Shown here in pieces: positions 33,931-42,342 of a DNA stretch of 64,000 nt. Numbering within the stretch: the stretch's first letter is position 1; every line of letters starts with the position of its first letter. The position numbers and the translations under genes are program-made. Source of the stretch: an uncultured Muribaculaceae bacterium (GTDB lineage Bacteria; Bacteroidota; Bacteroidia; Bacteroidales; Muribaculaceae); NCBI GenBank assembly GCA_910579305.1, contig CAJTTA010000001.1, forward strand, positions 30,276-94,275, written 5' to 3'. The notes under the pieces were generated by a model. It searched no databases. It had not been told where the DNA came from and was given only the letters and a program-made list of their open reading frames with translations.

Positions 33931-35775
33931 TTATTCCACCGTCACTGACTTGGCGAGATTGCGAGGCATGTCTACATTCTTGCCCTTGTTTATGGCAATG
34001 TAGTAGCTGAGCAGCTGCAGCGGGATGCTGGTGATGAGCGGCGTGAGACATTCGGGCACGTCGGGCACCTCGAGCACATGATTGGCCAGTTCCTTGATGA
34101 CCGTGTCGCCCTTGGTGACAATGGCTATGATGGAGCCGCCGCGGCTCTTCACTTGCTGCACATTGCTCACGATCTTCTCATAGAGATGATCCTGCGGGGC
34201 AATGATCACAGTGGGCATCTCGGAGTCGATGAGAGCGATAGGCCCGTGCTTCATCTCGGCAGCGGGGTAGCCTTCAGCATGGATGTAGCTTATTTCCTTG
34301 AGCTTGAGAGCGCCTTCCAGAGCCACGGGGTAAGAGTAACCGCGACCGAGATAGAGGAAGTTGCGTGCATAAGTGTAAATGAGAGACAGGCGCTGGATGT
34401 CGTTGTTGAGGCGCAGGGTCTCTTTCACAAGGTCGGGGATGCGCAGCAGGCAGCCGGCCACTTTCTCTATCTCATGCTGAGGCATCGATCCTTTTATCTG
34501 TGCTATGGCAAGGCTCATCATGGTGAACACGAGCACCTGGCCGGTGAAAGCCTTGGTGGAGGCCACGCCTATCTCCGGGCCTACGTGGATGTAGGTGCCG
34601 GAGTGGGTCTCGCGCGGAATGGATGCGCCCACTACATTGCTCACTCCGTAGACAAAAGCTCCCTTGCTTCTCGCTATCTGTATGGCTGCGAGCGTGTCGG
34701 CAGTCTCGCCGCTCTGGCTCACCGCTATTACAATGTCCTTGGGAGTGATCACCGGATTGGAGTATCGGAATTCACTGGCATATTCCACCTCTACAGGTAT
34801 GCCGCACATATCCTGCAGCAGCTGCTTTCCGAGCAGAGACGCATGCCATGATGTGCCGCAGGCCACAATGATTATGCGATTGCAGTTAAGGAATTTCTCT
34901 TTATTGTCAAGCACTCCGTTGAGTATCACGCGGCGCCCACCCTCTATGACGCGTCCGCGTATGGAGTCATTGAGAGTTGTGGGCTGTTCGAATATTTCTT
35001 TGAGCATGAAATGAGGGTATCCTCCCTTTTCAAGCTGGGCTATGGACAGTTCAAGCTTCTTGACGTCTACCTGTGCCTCAGAGCCGGTGAGAGTGATAAG
35101 CTTCAGAGGCTCGCCACGGCGTATTACGGCAATCTCATTGTCGTTTACGTATACTACTTTGTTGGTATATTCAATGAAAGGAGTGCCGTCTGAGCCGAGG
35201 AATGTCTCGTTGTCACCTATGCCCACCACGAGCGGGCTGCTCTTTCGGGCAGCAATGATGGTGTCGGGGTCACCCTTTTCCACCACAGCCATCGCATAAG
35301 CGCCCACTACCTGATTGAGGGCTTCGCGCACGGCGTCTACCAGAGAGCAATTGTTGGTTTTGCGTATGTATTCTATCAGCTGCACGAGTACTTCCGTGTC
35401 GGTTTCTGTCTGGAAGTGGCAGCCGTGTTGTCTGAGGGCATCTTTGAGGAGCTGATAATTCTCGATGGTTCCGTTGTGCACGAGCGCGAGTTCACCATCT
35501 TCGCTGTAGTGGGGGTGTGCGTTGGAGTCGGAGGGTTCGCCATGCGTTGCCCAGCGGGTGTGGGCTATGCCTGCCACGGCTTCGAGATTCTTTTCCTTGC
35601 AGAAATCTTCAAGATTTGAGACTTTTCCTTGGGCTTTGTATACGTGGATATCCCCGTCGGGAGCCACGAGGGCCATGCCGGCACTGTCGTAGCCGCGATA
35701 TTCAAGGCGCTTGAGTCCCTTGATCAGCACATCATATACGTGTCCGTCGCCGATGTATCCTACTATTCCACACAT
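33931..35775 (-). CDS. glmS: Glutamine-fructose-6-phosphate aminotransferase (isomerizing)
   Basis: Makes glucosamine-6-phosphate for peptidoglycan and LPS. 614 residues: N-terminal glutaminase with catalytic Cys2 (MCGIVGYIG), HTRWATHGEPSDSNAHPH and HNGTIENY; then two SIS sugar-isomerase domains, with CGTSWHA and VSQSGETADT in the first and GRGYSYPVALEGALKLKE in the second; C-terminal LAKSVTVE is the usual end. A promoter at 35914-35943 gives a leader of about 130 nt. The leader shows no glmS-ribozyme signature that I can recognise. Confidence 0.97.
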   Translation of the reverse strand: MCGIVGYIGDGHVYDVLIKGLKRLEYRGYDSAGMALVAPDGDIHVYKAQGKVSNLEDFCKEKNLEAVAGIAHTRWATHGEPSDSNAHPHYSEDGELALVHNGTIENYQLLKDALRQHGCHFQTETDTEVLVQLIEYIRKTNNCSLVDAVREALNQVVGAYAMAVVEKGDPDTIIAARKSSPLVVGIGDNETFLGSDGTPFIEYTNKVVYVNDNEIAVIRRGEPLKLITLTGSEAQVDVKKLELSIAQLEKGGYPHFMLKEIFEQPTTLNDSIRGRVIEGGRRVILNGVLDNKEKFLNCNRIIIVACGTSWHASLLGKQLLQDMCGIPVEVEYASEFRYSNPVITPKDIVIAVSQSGETADTLAAIQIARSKGAFVYGVSNVVGASIPRETHSGTYIHVGPEIGVASTKAFTGQVLVFTMMSLAIAQIKGSMPQHEIEKVAGCLLRIPDLVKETLRLNNDIQRLSLIYTYARNFLYLGRGYSYPVALEGALKLKEISYIHAEGYPAAEMKHGPIALIDSEMPTVIIAPQDHLYEKIVSNVQQVKSRGGSIIAIVTKGDTVIKELANHVLEVPDVPECLTPLITSIPLQLLSYYIAINKGKNVDMPRNLAKSVTVE

Positions 35776-35913
35776 AGTTGTATGTTCTTATGTGATGTTA
35801 AATTACTGAGGTTATGTAATTATGACTGACTTGAGTTTATCAGGAAAGTTGTAAAAAAGAAGAAAAGCAAACTGCTATATCCGGTGAGGTATCACACTAT
35901 TCCAAATAATGTG

Positions 35914-35943
35914 CAAAATTACGAAAAAAAAATGACTTCTCAA
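35914..35943 (-). promoter_or_regulatory. Promoter of glmS
   Basis: Minus-strand TAATTTTG (35914-35921) with TTG at 35941-35943 and a 19-nt spacer. Confidence 0.65.
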
Positions 35944-36027
35944 GTGACCAGCGATGATTGTTGCAGATATTAACTTAAAATAACTATTATGCCGAACACT
36001 CGGCCCGGCGTGGATGTTAATCTTTTT

Positions 36028-37191
36028 ATGAAACTAAAACATAAGCAATCTCGCCTGCGCTCTCTGCCGCTCCTGGCCACTCTGGCTATTGTGCTCTCCG
36101 TCGCCATGCCTTCTGCTATCGGTGCCGGAGAGGTGTTGCACTCCATATATACCGAGGCTTATTTCGATAGTATAGACAGTGTCGTGGCGCGAGAGCTGTC
36201 GCCGCAGGATTATCGTGGCGCCCGCTTGCCGGAGGCCGACACCCTATGGCATTCCGATCTGCTCGGCGACGGATATGAGGCAAGGTATATAAATGAAGGC
36301 ACCTCCTTTGACGGCCCTGTGCTCTGCACGCTCGTGCGCCGAAAGGCTCCCGGACATTCGGGCAGGGCTGTGCTGTATGTGCATGGCTTCAATGATTATT
36401 TCTTTCAGAAGGAGATGGGGCGGGAATTCAATGAGCGTGGAATAAATTTCTATGCAGTGGATCTGCGTCGCTACGGACGCAGTCTCAGGCCTTGGCAATA
36501 TCCGTTTGATGTGCGTGACATGCAGGAATATTTTACTGACATAGACTCGGCTCTCAGTCAGATACGCCGAGACGGCAACACGGATATAACTCTTTCGGGC
36601 CATTCTACAGGAGGACTCACCACGGCTCTTTTTGTGGCTATGCGAGGTGCCCGCTGCGGAGTGAGCCGTCTGGTCACCGACAGTCCATTCCTTGAGTGGA
36701 ATCTCTGTGCGCTTTATCGCAAGCTGCTCATTCCTGCCGTAGGGGCATGGAGCCGTCTCAGCCCTTCAGGCAAGATAAAGCAAAGCCACTGTGATGCTTA
36801 TTCCCACTCGCTGCTGCGTGCCTTCCATGGCGAATGGGAATATGACATGGCATGGAAGATGGTGTATTCACCTCCCGTCACCGCCTCCTGGATAGGCAGC
36901 GTGTCGCGGGCCCAGAAGCAGCTCATGAAGAATGCCTCCCACATAACGGTGCCGGTGCTTGTCATGCATTCCTCCCGCGGGCTTGATGCCTGCTCCTGGA
37001 GCAGGGAGTGCATGAGTGCCGACATAGTGCTCAATCCCAAGGATATAGCGCGCCTCGGCGCTCGGCTTGGCAAAGAGCCGCAGGTGTCGGCTATAGATGA
37101 TGGCATGCATGATCTTATTCTCTCCCGAAAGGAGGTGCGTGCGGCAGCCTACGACACTATATTCAGTTTTATTTCCCGCACATCGCGTTAG
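36028..37191 (+). CDS. Exported alpha/beta hydrolase (serine aminopeptidase S33 / monoacylglycerol lipase-like)
   Basis: Predicted periplasmic or outer-membrane lipase/esterase-like enzyme; substrate unknown. Start at 36028 gives a clean signal peptide (MKLKHKQSRLRSLPLLATLA, cleavage near AIGAG); an in-frame ATG at 35989 would add 13 residues and is possible. The triad is visible: Ser193 in LSGHSTGGL, Asp320 in GLDACSW and His361 in DDGMHDL, with the oxyanion-hole YVHGFNDYF. 387 residues. It is divergent from glmS and 82 nt before relA, which has its own promoter. Confidence 0.86.
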   Translation: MKLKHKQSRLRSLPLLATLAIVLSVAMPSAIGAGEVLHSIYTEAYFDSIDSVVARELSPQDYRGARLPEADTLWHSDLLGDGYEARYINEGTSFDGPVLCTLVRRKAPGHSGRAVLYVHGFNDYFFQKEMGREFNERGINFYAVDLRRYGRSLRPWQYPFDVRDMQEYFTDIDSALSQIRRDGNTDITLSGHSTGGLTTALFVAMRGARCGVSRLVTDSPFLEWNLCALYRKLLIPAVGAWSRLSPSGKIKQSHCDAYSHSLLRAFHGEWEYDMAWKMVYSPPVTASWIGSVSRAQKQLMKNASHITVPVLVMHSSRGLDACSWSRECMSADIVLNPKDIARLGARLGKEPQVSAIDDGMHDLILSRKEVRAAAYDTIFSFISRTSR

Positions 37192-37206
37192 GAATCCGCA
37201 TCGGGG

Positions 37207-37237
37207 TTGCTGAATTCACATATAAATGTTAACTTTG
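37207..37237 (+). promoter_or_regulatory. Promoter of the RelA-type gene
   Basis: TTG (37207-37209), 20-nt spacer, TAACTTTG (37230-37237); leader of about 30 nt to ATG 37274. Confidence 0.68.
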
Positions 37238-37273
37238 CAGAAAGAGTAGCCTCATAACATTTATCAGGGTATT

Positions 37274-39505
37274 ATGAACAAGTCTATCAATATTTCTTTT
37301 CAATCTCAGGATATGCCCGCCACTCCCCAAGAGACACGCGACGTGCGCCTCTCTCTTCGCGCCCTCATGCGCCTTACTTCAACAGTCTTCTCTACCGGAG
37401 AGCGCCGTCTGCTTTACGATATGGCCACGGGTAAGCCCGACTCGGAACCGCTGCGTGATTCCCATGGCTTGCACCGCACCCTGCAATGCCTGCTCACCGC
37501 ACGTCTCTTCGCCGAGATGATAGAGCCTGATCATAATATACTTGTCACTCTTCTGCTTTTTCCGAGAGTGCACACAGGTTCTCTCAAGCTCGATGATGTG
37601 AGAGATGCCTGGGGGGATGATGTGGCCGAGCTATCGCAGGGTATGCTCACAGTGAGCCGGTATTCAGGCATGGCGACCGCCGTGGATCCCGATAATTTCC
37701 GTGGTCTGCTTCTCTCGCTGGCACGCGACATACGTGTGATCATAATGATGATCGCGAGCCAGCTGGTGCTCATGCGGAGCATCAACAGGCATCCCGATGA
37801 GGCCTGGGTGCGCACCGTTGCCTTTGAGGCCAACTGCCTCTATGCACAACTTGCCCACAGGCTCGGTCTCTATAAGATAAAGGGTGAGCTTGAAGATCTC
37901 AGCCTTAAGTATACCAACCGGGAGATATACACCTCCATAGCCCGTCAGCTCGAGGCCACAAAGAGGGAGAGGGATGCATATATAGCCGCATTTATAGCGC
38001 CTGTAAGGAAGAAGCTTGAGGAGGCCGGGCTTAACTTCACTATAAAGGGACGCACGAAATCAATATCCTCCATCTGGGCCAAGATAAAGAAGCAGAAGGT
38101 GGATATGGCACATATATATGATCTCTTTGCCATACGCGTCATAATCGACACTCCCCGCGAGAAGGAAAAGAGTGACTGCTGGCTTGCCTATAGCATACTC
38201 GCCGACATGTATACGGCCAATCCTGCCAGGATGAAAGACTGGATCTCTCTTCCCAAGAGCAATGGTTATGAAAGTCTGCATGCCACCGTGATGGGGCCGC
38301 AGTCGAAGTGGGTGGAGGTGCAGTTCCGCACTGTGCGCATGGATCTCGTGGCAGAGAAGGGCCTTGCCGCCCACTGGCGCTACAAGGGAGGACATGAGGC
38401 CAGCACCGACCAGTGGATGAATAACATACGTGATATTCTTGAAAATGCGGACTCCGGCCCCATGCAGCTCATGAAGTCGATGAAGATGGATAATTATGAG
38501 CGCGAGGTATTTGCCTTCACTCCCAAGGGGGATCTGTTCCGCCTGCCTGCGGGAAGCACGGTGCTCGACTTTGCATTCCATATCCATTCCAATGTGGGCA
38601 GCCGTTGCACGGGAGCCATAGTCAACGAGAGGCATGAGAAGATCACATATAAGATAAAGAGCGGAGACACTGTGGAGATCATAACATCTTCCACACAGAC
38701 CCCCAAGCAGGACTGGCTGCACATGGTGGCTTCTTCGCGTGCCCGCAATAAGATAAGACAGGCTCTGAATGAGGCCAAGGCTCGAGACGCGCAGCTCGGC
38801 AAGGAGCTGCTCGACCGTCGCCTGAAGAATCGCAAGCTTGAGCTGGACGAGGCTCTCCTGGCCCGATACATGAAGAAGTCCGGATATAAGTACAACACGG
38901 ATTTCTATGCTGCCATTGCCACAGAGGAGCTTGATCCTTACAAGGTGATAGCCGGATGCCTTGAGCTTGAGGCGGCGGAGACGGATGTGGAGCAGACGCG
39001 TGCCGGAGCGCAGGAGTTTACACTGCGGCAGGATCATGAGGAGAAGGATGCCAAGGATGAAGTGCTGGTGATAGGCGATAAGAGCATAAAGGGGTTGAAT
39101 TACAAAATGTCGCGTTGCTGCCAGCCCGTATATGGCGACAAGGTGTTTGGATTCATAAGTGCCGACGGGATGGTGAAGGTGCATAGAGAGGACTGCCCCA
39201 ATGCCCGCAATATACGTGAGCGCTATCCCTATCGCCTCATCAATGTGGCCTGGAGCGGAGCGGCAGGCGCTGTCATGCCGGTATCCGTAAGGGTGCTGGG
39301 GCATGATGACATAGGCATTGTCACTAATATAACTTCCATTATAAATAAGGAGCCCGGAGTGCAGTTGCGCAATATATCGATCGACAGTCACGACGGTCTC
39401 TTCCGCGGTTATCTTGTGATAGGAATTCCCGACAGGGTGTCGTTGCCGTCGCTGTTGCGTAAGATTTCCACCGTGAAGGGTGTGAAAGAGGTGAGCCGCA
39501 CATGA
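37274..39505 (+). CDS. relA: RelA/SpoT-family (p)ppGpp synthetase with degenerate hydrolase domain
   Basis: Stringent-response alarmone enzyme, 743 residues in the long RSH layout: HD hydrolase-like region (about 40-210), synthetase (about 245-380) with YDLFAIRVI near 281, SLPKSNGYESLHATV near 329 and VEVQFRTVRMDLVAEKGLAAHWRYKG split around 355; TGS (about 408-470); zinc-finger-like MSRCCQPVYGD near 610; ACT at the C terminus. In the HD region the family's HDxxED is replaced by FPRVHT and the later D-R-H segment reads ASQLVLM, so the metal-binding residues are missing and pppGpp hydrolysis should not occur. The synthetase side looks intact. By analogy with RelA it should be a synthetase-only enzyme. 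Confidence 0.92.
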   Translation: MNKSINISFQSQDMPATPQETRDVRLSLRALMRLTSTVFSTGERRLLYDMATGKPDSEPLRDSHGLHRTLQCLLTARLFAEMIEPDHNILVTLLLFPRVHTGSLKLDDVRDAWGDDVAELSQGMLTVSRYSGMATAVDPDNFRGLLLSLARDIRVIIMMIASQLVLMRSINRHPDEAWVRTVAFEANCLYAQLAHRLGLYKIKGELEDLSLKYTNREIYTSIARQLEATKRERDAYIAAFIAPVRKKLEEAGLNFTIKGRTKSISSIWAKIKKQKVDMAHIYDLFAIRVIIDTPREKEKSDCWLAYSILADMYTANPARMKDWISLPKSNGYESLHATVMGPQSKWVEVQFRTVRMDLVAEKGLAAHWRYKGGHEASTDQWMNNIRDILENADSGPMQLMKSMKMDNYEREVFAFTPKGDLFRLPAGSTVLDFAFHIHSNVGSRCTGAIVNERHEKITYKIKSGDTVEIITSSTQTPKQDWLHMVASSRARNKIRQALNEAKARDAQLGKELLDRRLKNRKLELDEALLARYMKKSGYKYNTDFYAAIATEELDPYKVIAGCLELEAAETDVEQTRAGAQEFTLRQDHEEKDAKDEVLVIGDKSIKGLNYKMSRCCQPVYGDKVFGFISADGMVKVHREDCPNARNIRERYPYRLINVAWSGAAGAVMPVSVRVLGHDDIGIVTNITSIINKEPGVQLRNISIDSHDGLFRGYLVIGIPDRVSLPSLLRKISTVKGVKEVSRT

Positions 39506-39541
39506 TATACATGCGTTTCCCGCAGGGAGAGGAAGGATGTG

Positions 39542-40768
39542 TCAGAAGAATATATAGGCGATGCACACGGCAGATACCGCCCCGATGAGGTCGCACAGCA
39601 GAGCATAGCCTGAGGCATAGCGTGTGCGTGCCACGCCTACTGAGCCGAAGTAGACGGCAAGGATGTAGAATGTGGTGTCGGTGCTGCCACGCACGCATGC
39701 CGCGAGCTTGCTCACAAAGGCGTCCGCTCCCTCGGCATTCATCACATCGAGCATCATGGCGCATGAGCCGCTGCCGCTTAGGGGCTTCATCAGCATGGTG
39801 GGAAGAGCGCCTACCCAGCCGCTGTCGATGCCGGCGGCACTTACTGCCGTCTCTACCCAGCCGGTGAAAATCTCAAGCGCGCCGGAGGCTCTGAGCATCC
39901 CTATGGCCACGAGAATGGCCACGAGATAGGGGATGATCAGCACGGCGGTACGGAATCCCTCTTTGGCCCCTTCGATGAATGTGTCGTAGATGTTGATCCG
40001 CTTTCGTAAGCCTGCGCCGATGAAGAGGATTATCACGGAGAACAGCATGAAATTGGCCAGGAAGGAGGAATATGTCTGCATCCTGTCGGCAGGCAGTGAA
40101 GCGAAGAACCATACCACGGCGGCTACGGTCAGGGCGATTCCCGCGAGCCAGGATACGAGCACACGGTCGAAACGTATGCGCTGTCTGATGCACAGGGCCA
40201 CAAGCCCGCACAGTGTGGCTATGGCCGTGGCCAGCAGAATGGGGATGAAGACATCGGTGGGGCAGGCGGCGCCTCCTTGCGCGCGATACATCATTATGCT
40301 TATGGGGATGAGGCATAGTCCTGATGCGTTGAGCACGAGAAACATGATCATGGCATCGGTGGCCGTATCCTTGCGGGGATTGAGCGTCTGCATCTCCTGC
40401 ATGGCCTTGAGGCCCATGGGGGTGGCGGCATTGTCGAGTCCCAGCATATTTGCCGAGATATTCATGAAGATAGCTCCCAGTGCGGGATGGCCGGAGGGTA
40501 TGCCGGGAAATAGACGTGAGAATAGCGGGGAGGTCATGCGGGCAAAAGCCCCGGTCACCCCTGCCCGTTCACCTATCTTCATGATGCCGAGCCACAGAGC
40601 CAGTACGCCTGTAAGCCCCAGCGAGATTTCAAATGCAAATTTTGCCTGGGTGAAAGAGGCGTTCATCACATCGCTCCATATGGCGGTGTCGCCGGTTACG
40701 ACGGTGGTGCCCAGGCAGGTGAGGAATGCAAGGAGGAGGAATGCGATCCAGATGTAATTGAGAATCAT
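39542..40768 (-). CDS. SpmA-SpmB fusion (nucleoside-recognition/Gate membrane protein)
   Basis: 408-residue inner-membrane protein with about eight to ten hydrophobic segments. The N-terminal half has the SpmA signature NISANMLGLDNAATPMGLKA (about 103-122); the C-terminal half has SpmB-like LMKPLSGSGSCAMM, GSTDTTFYILAVYFGSVG and TRYA. Both belong to the Gate domain family. In spore formers the two are separate genes needed for spore core dehydration, but this organism is a presumed non-sporing Bacteroidales, so the role here is unknown. Its ATG overlaps the stop of the upstream ABC ATPase by 4 nt, which ties it to the znu-like genes. A transport function is inferred. Confidence 0.88.
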   Translation of the reverse strand: MILNYIWIAFLLLAFLTCLGTTVVTGDTAIWSDVMNASFTQAKFAFEISLGLTGVLALWLGIMKIGERAGVTGAFARMTSPLFSRLFPGIPSGHPALGAIFMNISANMLGLDNAATPMGLKAMQEMQTLNPRKDTATDAMIMFLVLNASGLCLIPISIMMYRAQGGAACPTDVFIPILLATAIATLCGLVALCIRQRIRFDRVLVSWLAGIALTVAAVVWFFASLPADRMQTYSSFLANFMLFSVIILFIGAGLRKRINIYDTFIEGAKEGFRTAVLIIPYLVAILVAIGMLRASGALEIFTGWVETAVSAAGIDSGWVGALPTMLMKPLSGSGSCAMMLDVMNAEGADAFVSKLAACVRGSTDTTFYILAVYFGSVGVARTRYASGYALLCDLIGAVSAVCIAYIFF

Positions 40769-41454
40769 TGGCAGTCGGAGGGTACGTAATGGTGCAGGGC
40801 GTGACAGGTGTGAAGCCCGTGATCTACTATGAGGTGACTTGTGGCCATGTCGGATATGGTGGACATTTCATGGCTTACGAGTATTATTGTAGTGTTGCGG
40901 GCTATGGCCTCTATTATGCCGTATATCTGTTGCTCGAATCGCTTGTCGACATAGGAAAGAGGCTCGTCGAGCACCAATACTTCCGGGCGTGAGATTATGG
41001 CTCTTCCCAGCAGAGTGCGTTGGAGCTGGCCTCCCGATAGCGCTCCTATGGGGCGTGAGGCGAAGGAGCTGCATCCGGTGAGCTCCATCACCTCGTCGAG
41101 CCTTTTCAAGTCGGATTCCGAGGGACGGTGGCATATGCCCTGCAACAGGCCTGAGAGCAGCACTTCGCGTACGGAGATAGGGAAACCGGTGTCGATCATG
41201 CTTTTCTGGGGCAGGTAGCCTATGGGCAACCGCTTTGTCTCGCGGGAGTCGACGTCATAATATATCACTCTTCCGGCCGTGGGCTTGATTAATTTGAGCA
41301 TGACTCTGAGCAGAGTTGTCTTTCCGCCGCCGTTGGGGCCGGTTATGGCCGTGAAGCTGCCACGCTCGATTGACAGGTCTATGTGGGAGAGCACGGGCGG
41401 TGCCGAGGGCTCGTATCTCACGCTTATGTCGCGAAGCTCTATTATGGGTGTCAT
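40765..41454 (-). CDS. znuC: Metal ABC transporter ATP-binding protein (ZnuC-like)
   Basis: Cytoplasmic ATPase of a zinc/manganese-type importer, 229 residues. Walker A GPNGGGKTT, Q-loop YLPQKS, signature LSGGQLQRTLLGRA, Walker B VLVLDEPLSYVD and a switch histidine in VSHEMS. It starts by overlapping the stop of the binding-protein gene and ends overlapping the SpmA-SpmB gene. No ZnuB permease is encoded next to it. Metal specificity is inferred from the znuA-like neighbour. Confidence 0.9.
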   Translation of the reverse strand: MTPIIELRDISVRYEPSAPPVLSHIDLSIERGSFTAITGPNGGGKTTLLRVMLKLIKPTAGRVIYYDVDSRETKRLPIGYLPQKSMIDTGFPISVREVLLSGLLQGICHRPSESDLKRLDEVMELTGCSSFASRPIGALSGGQLQRTLLGRAIISRPEVLVLDEPLSYVDKRFEQQIYGIIEAIARNTTIILVSHEMSTISDMATSHLIVDHGLHTCHALHHYVPSDCQ

Positions 41455-42329
41455 TATTTCTTGGAAAGATTTATGGCCCGTGTTATAATGCGGGCCTGCT
41501 CCATTATGTCGGGCTGCATCACAGCTATCTTCTCGGTTCTCACGCCAAGTTCGCGGGCAAGAGCCTCGGCTTGCCGGGAGTCATATTCTCTCTGGATGAA
41601 AAAGACGCGGGGATTCTCGCCCGCCACGCGGTCTATTCTCTCTCGGAGAGCGGCCGGAGAAGCTTCTTTGCCCTCAGGCTCCATGGCGAGCTGGCGCAGG
41701 CCATAGTCGCGTGCGAAATAGCTTAGAGAGGGATGCCATACGAGGAATGACGCTCCGCGAGAAGGCTCAAGCACACGTGTGATCGAGTCGTCGAGCTGGG
41801 CGAGGCGTGAGTCAAGCTTCCTGAAATTTTCGCTATATATTTGTTCTCCCGCAGGGTCTATCTCAATGATTTCGTTGAGCATCTCGGCAGCCATAATCCG
41901 TGCGTTCTTAAGAGAAGTCCATATGTGTGGATCATAATCCTCATGCACCACCCCTCCCTCATGAGTGTGCATGAGCGGAATGATTTCTCCCGATGAGTCG
42001 CAGATGCGCAGGGATGGAAAATTCTCAGCTATCTTTTCACGCATCGCCTCTTCGAATCCTGCCATGCCTGTGCAGAAGAACGCACGGCTTTGTTCAAGAT
42101 TCATGAGTTGCCGCATGTCGGGCTCAAAGGTCTCGGGATTGGATGTGGGACCGAGCAGCGACTGCACTTCCATGCGGTCGCCCGCTATCTGCTGCAGCAG
42201 CCATTGCTGTGCAGGGATGGAAACTGTCACTACAGGCTTCCCTTCCTCAGCTGTCTTGTGCTTGCGGCTACATGCTGCCAACATCATCATGCAGATAGCC
42301 GCAAGCAGGATTGACGTGCCTGTACGCAT
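41454..42329 (-). CDS. znuA: Metal ABC transporter substrate-binding lipoprotein (ZnuA-like)
   Basis: Cluster A-I metal-binding lipoprotein, 291 residues, lipobox LAAC with Cys20. ATG 42329 is chosen because it creates this signal; the longer frame overlaps trpS. The metal-ligand positions read: Glu66 in SNPETFEP where most relatives have His (PHxYEP), His135 in DPHIW, and His199 in VWHPSLSYFA; a short His-containing loop (MHTHEGGVVHEDYDPH) precedes the second ligand. The His-to-Glu change may alter metal preference or be a clade feature. It starts 13 nt after trpS. Confidence 0.88.
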   Translation of the reverse strand: MRTGTSILLAAICMMMLAACSRKHKTAEEGKPVVTVSIPAQQWLLQQIAGDRMEVQSLLGPTSNPETFEPDMRQLMNLEQSRAFFCTGMAGFEEAMREKIAENFPSLRICDSSGEIIPLMHTHEGGVVHEDYDPHIWTSLKNARIMAAEMLNEIIEIDPAGEQIYSENFRKLDSRLAQLDDSITRVLEPSRGASFLVWHPSLSYFARDYGLRQLAMEPEGKEASPAALRERIDRVAGENPRVFFIQREYDSRQAEALARELGVRTEKIAVMQPDIMEQARIITRAINLSKK

Positions 42330-42342
42330 AGGGGAGGAGAGG

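Noticed and set aside
35776..35905. glmS ribozyme in the glmS leader
   Set aside because: The leader is A/T-rich and shows none of the ribozyme's conserved core that I can recognise.
37945..39391. Long minus-strand frames opposite the RelA-type gene
   Set aside because: Shadow frames of a conserved gene without promoter or family resemblance.
39542..40768. Sign of sporulation from the SpmA-SpmB fusion
   Set aside because: Gate-domain fusions occur in non-sporing bacteria, and every other feature indicates Bacteroidota.
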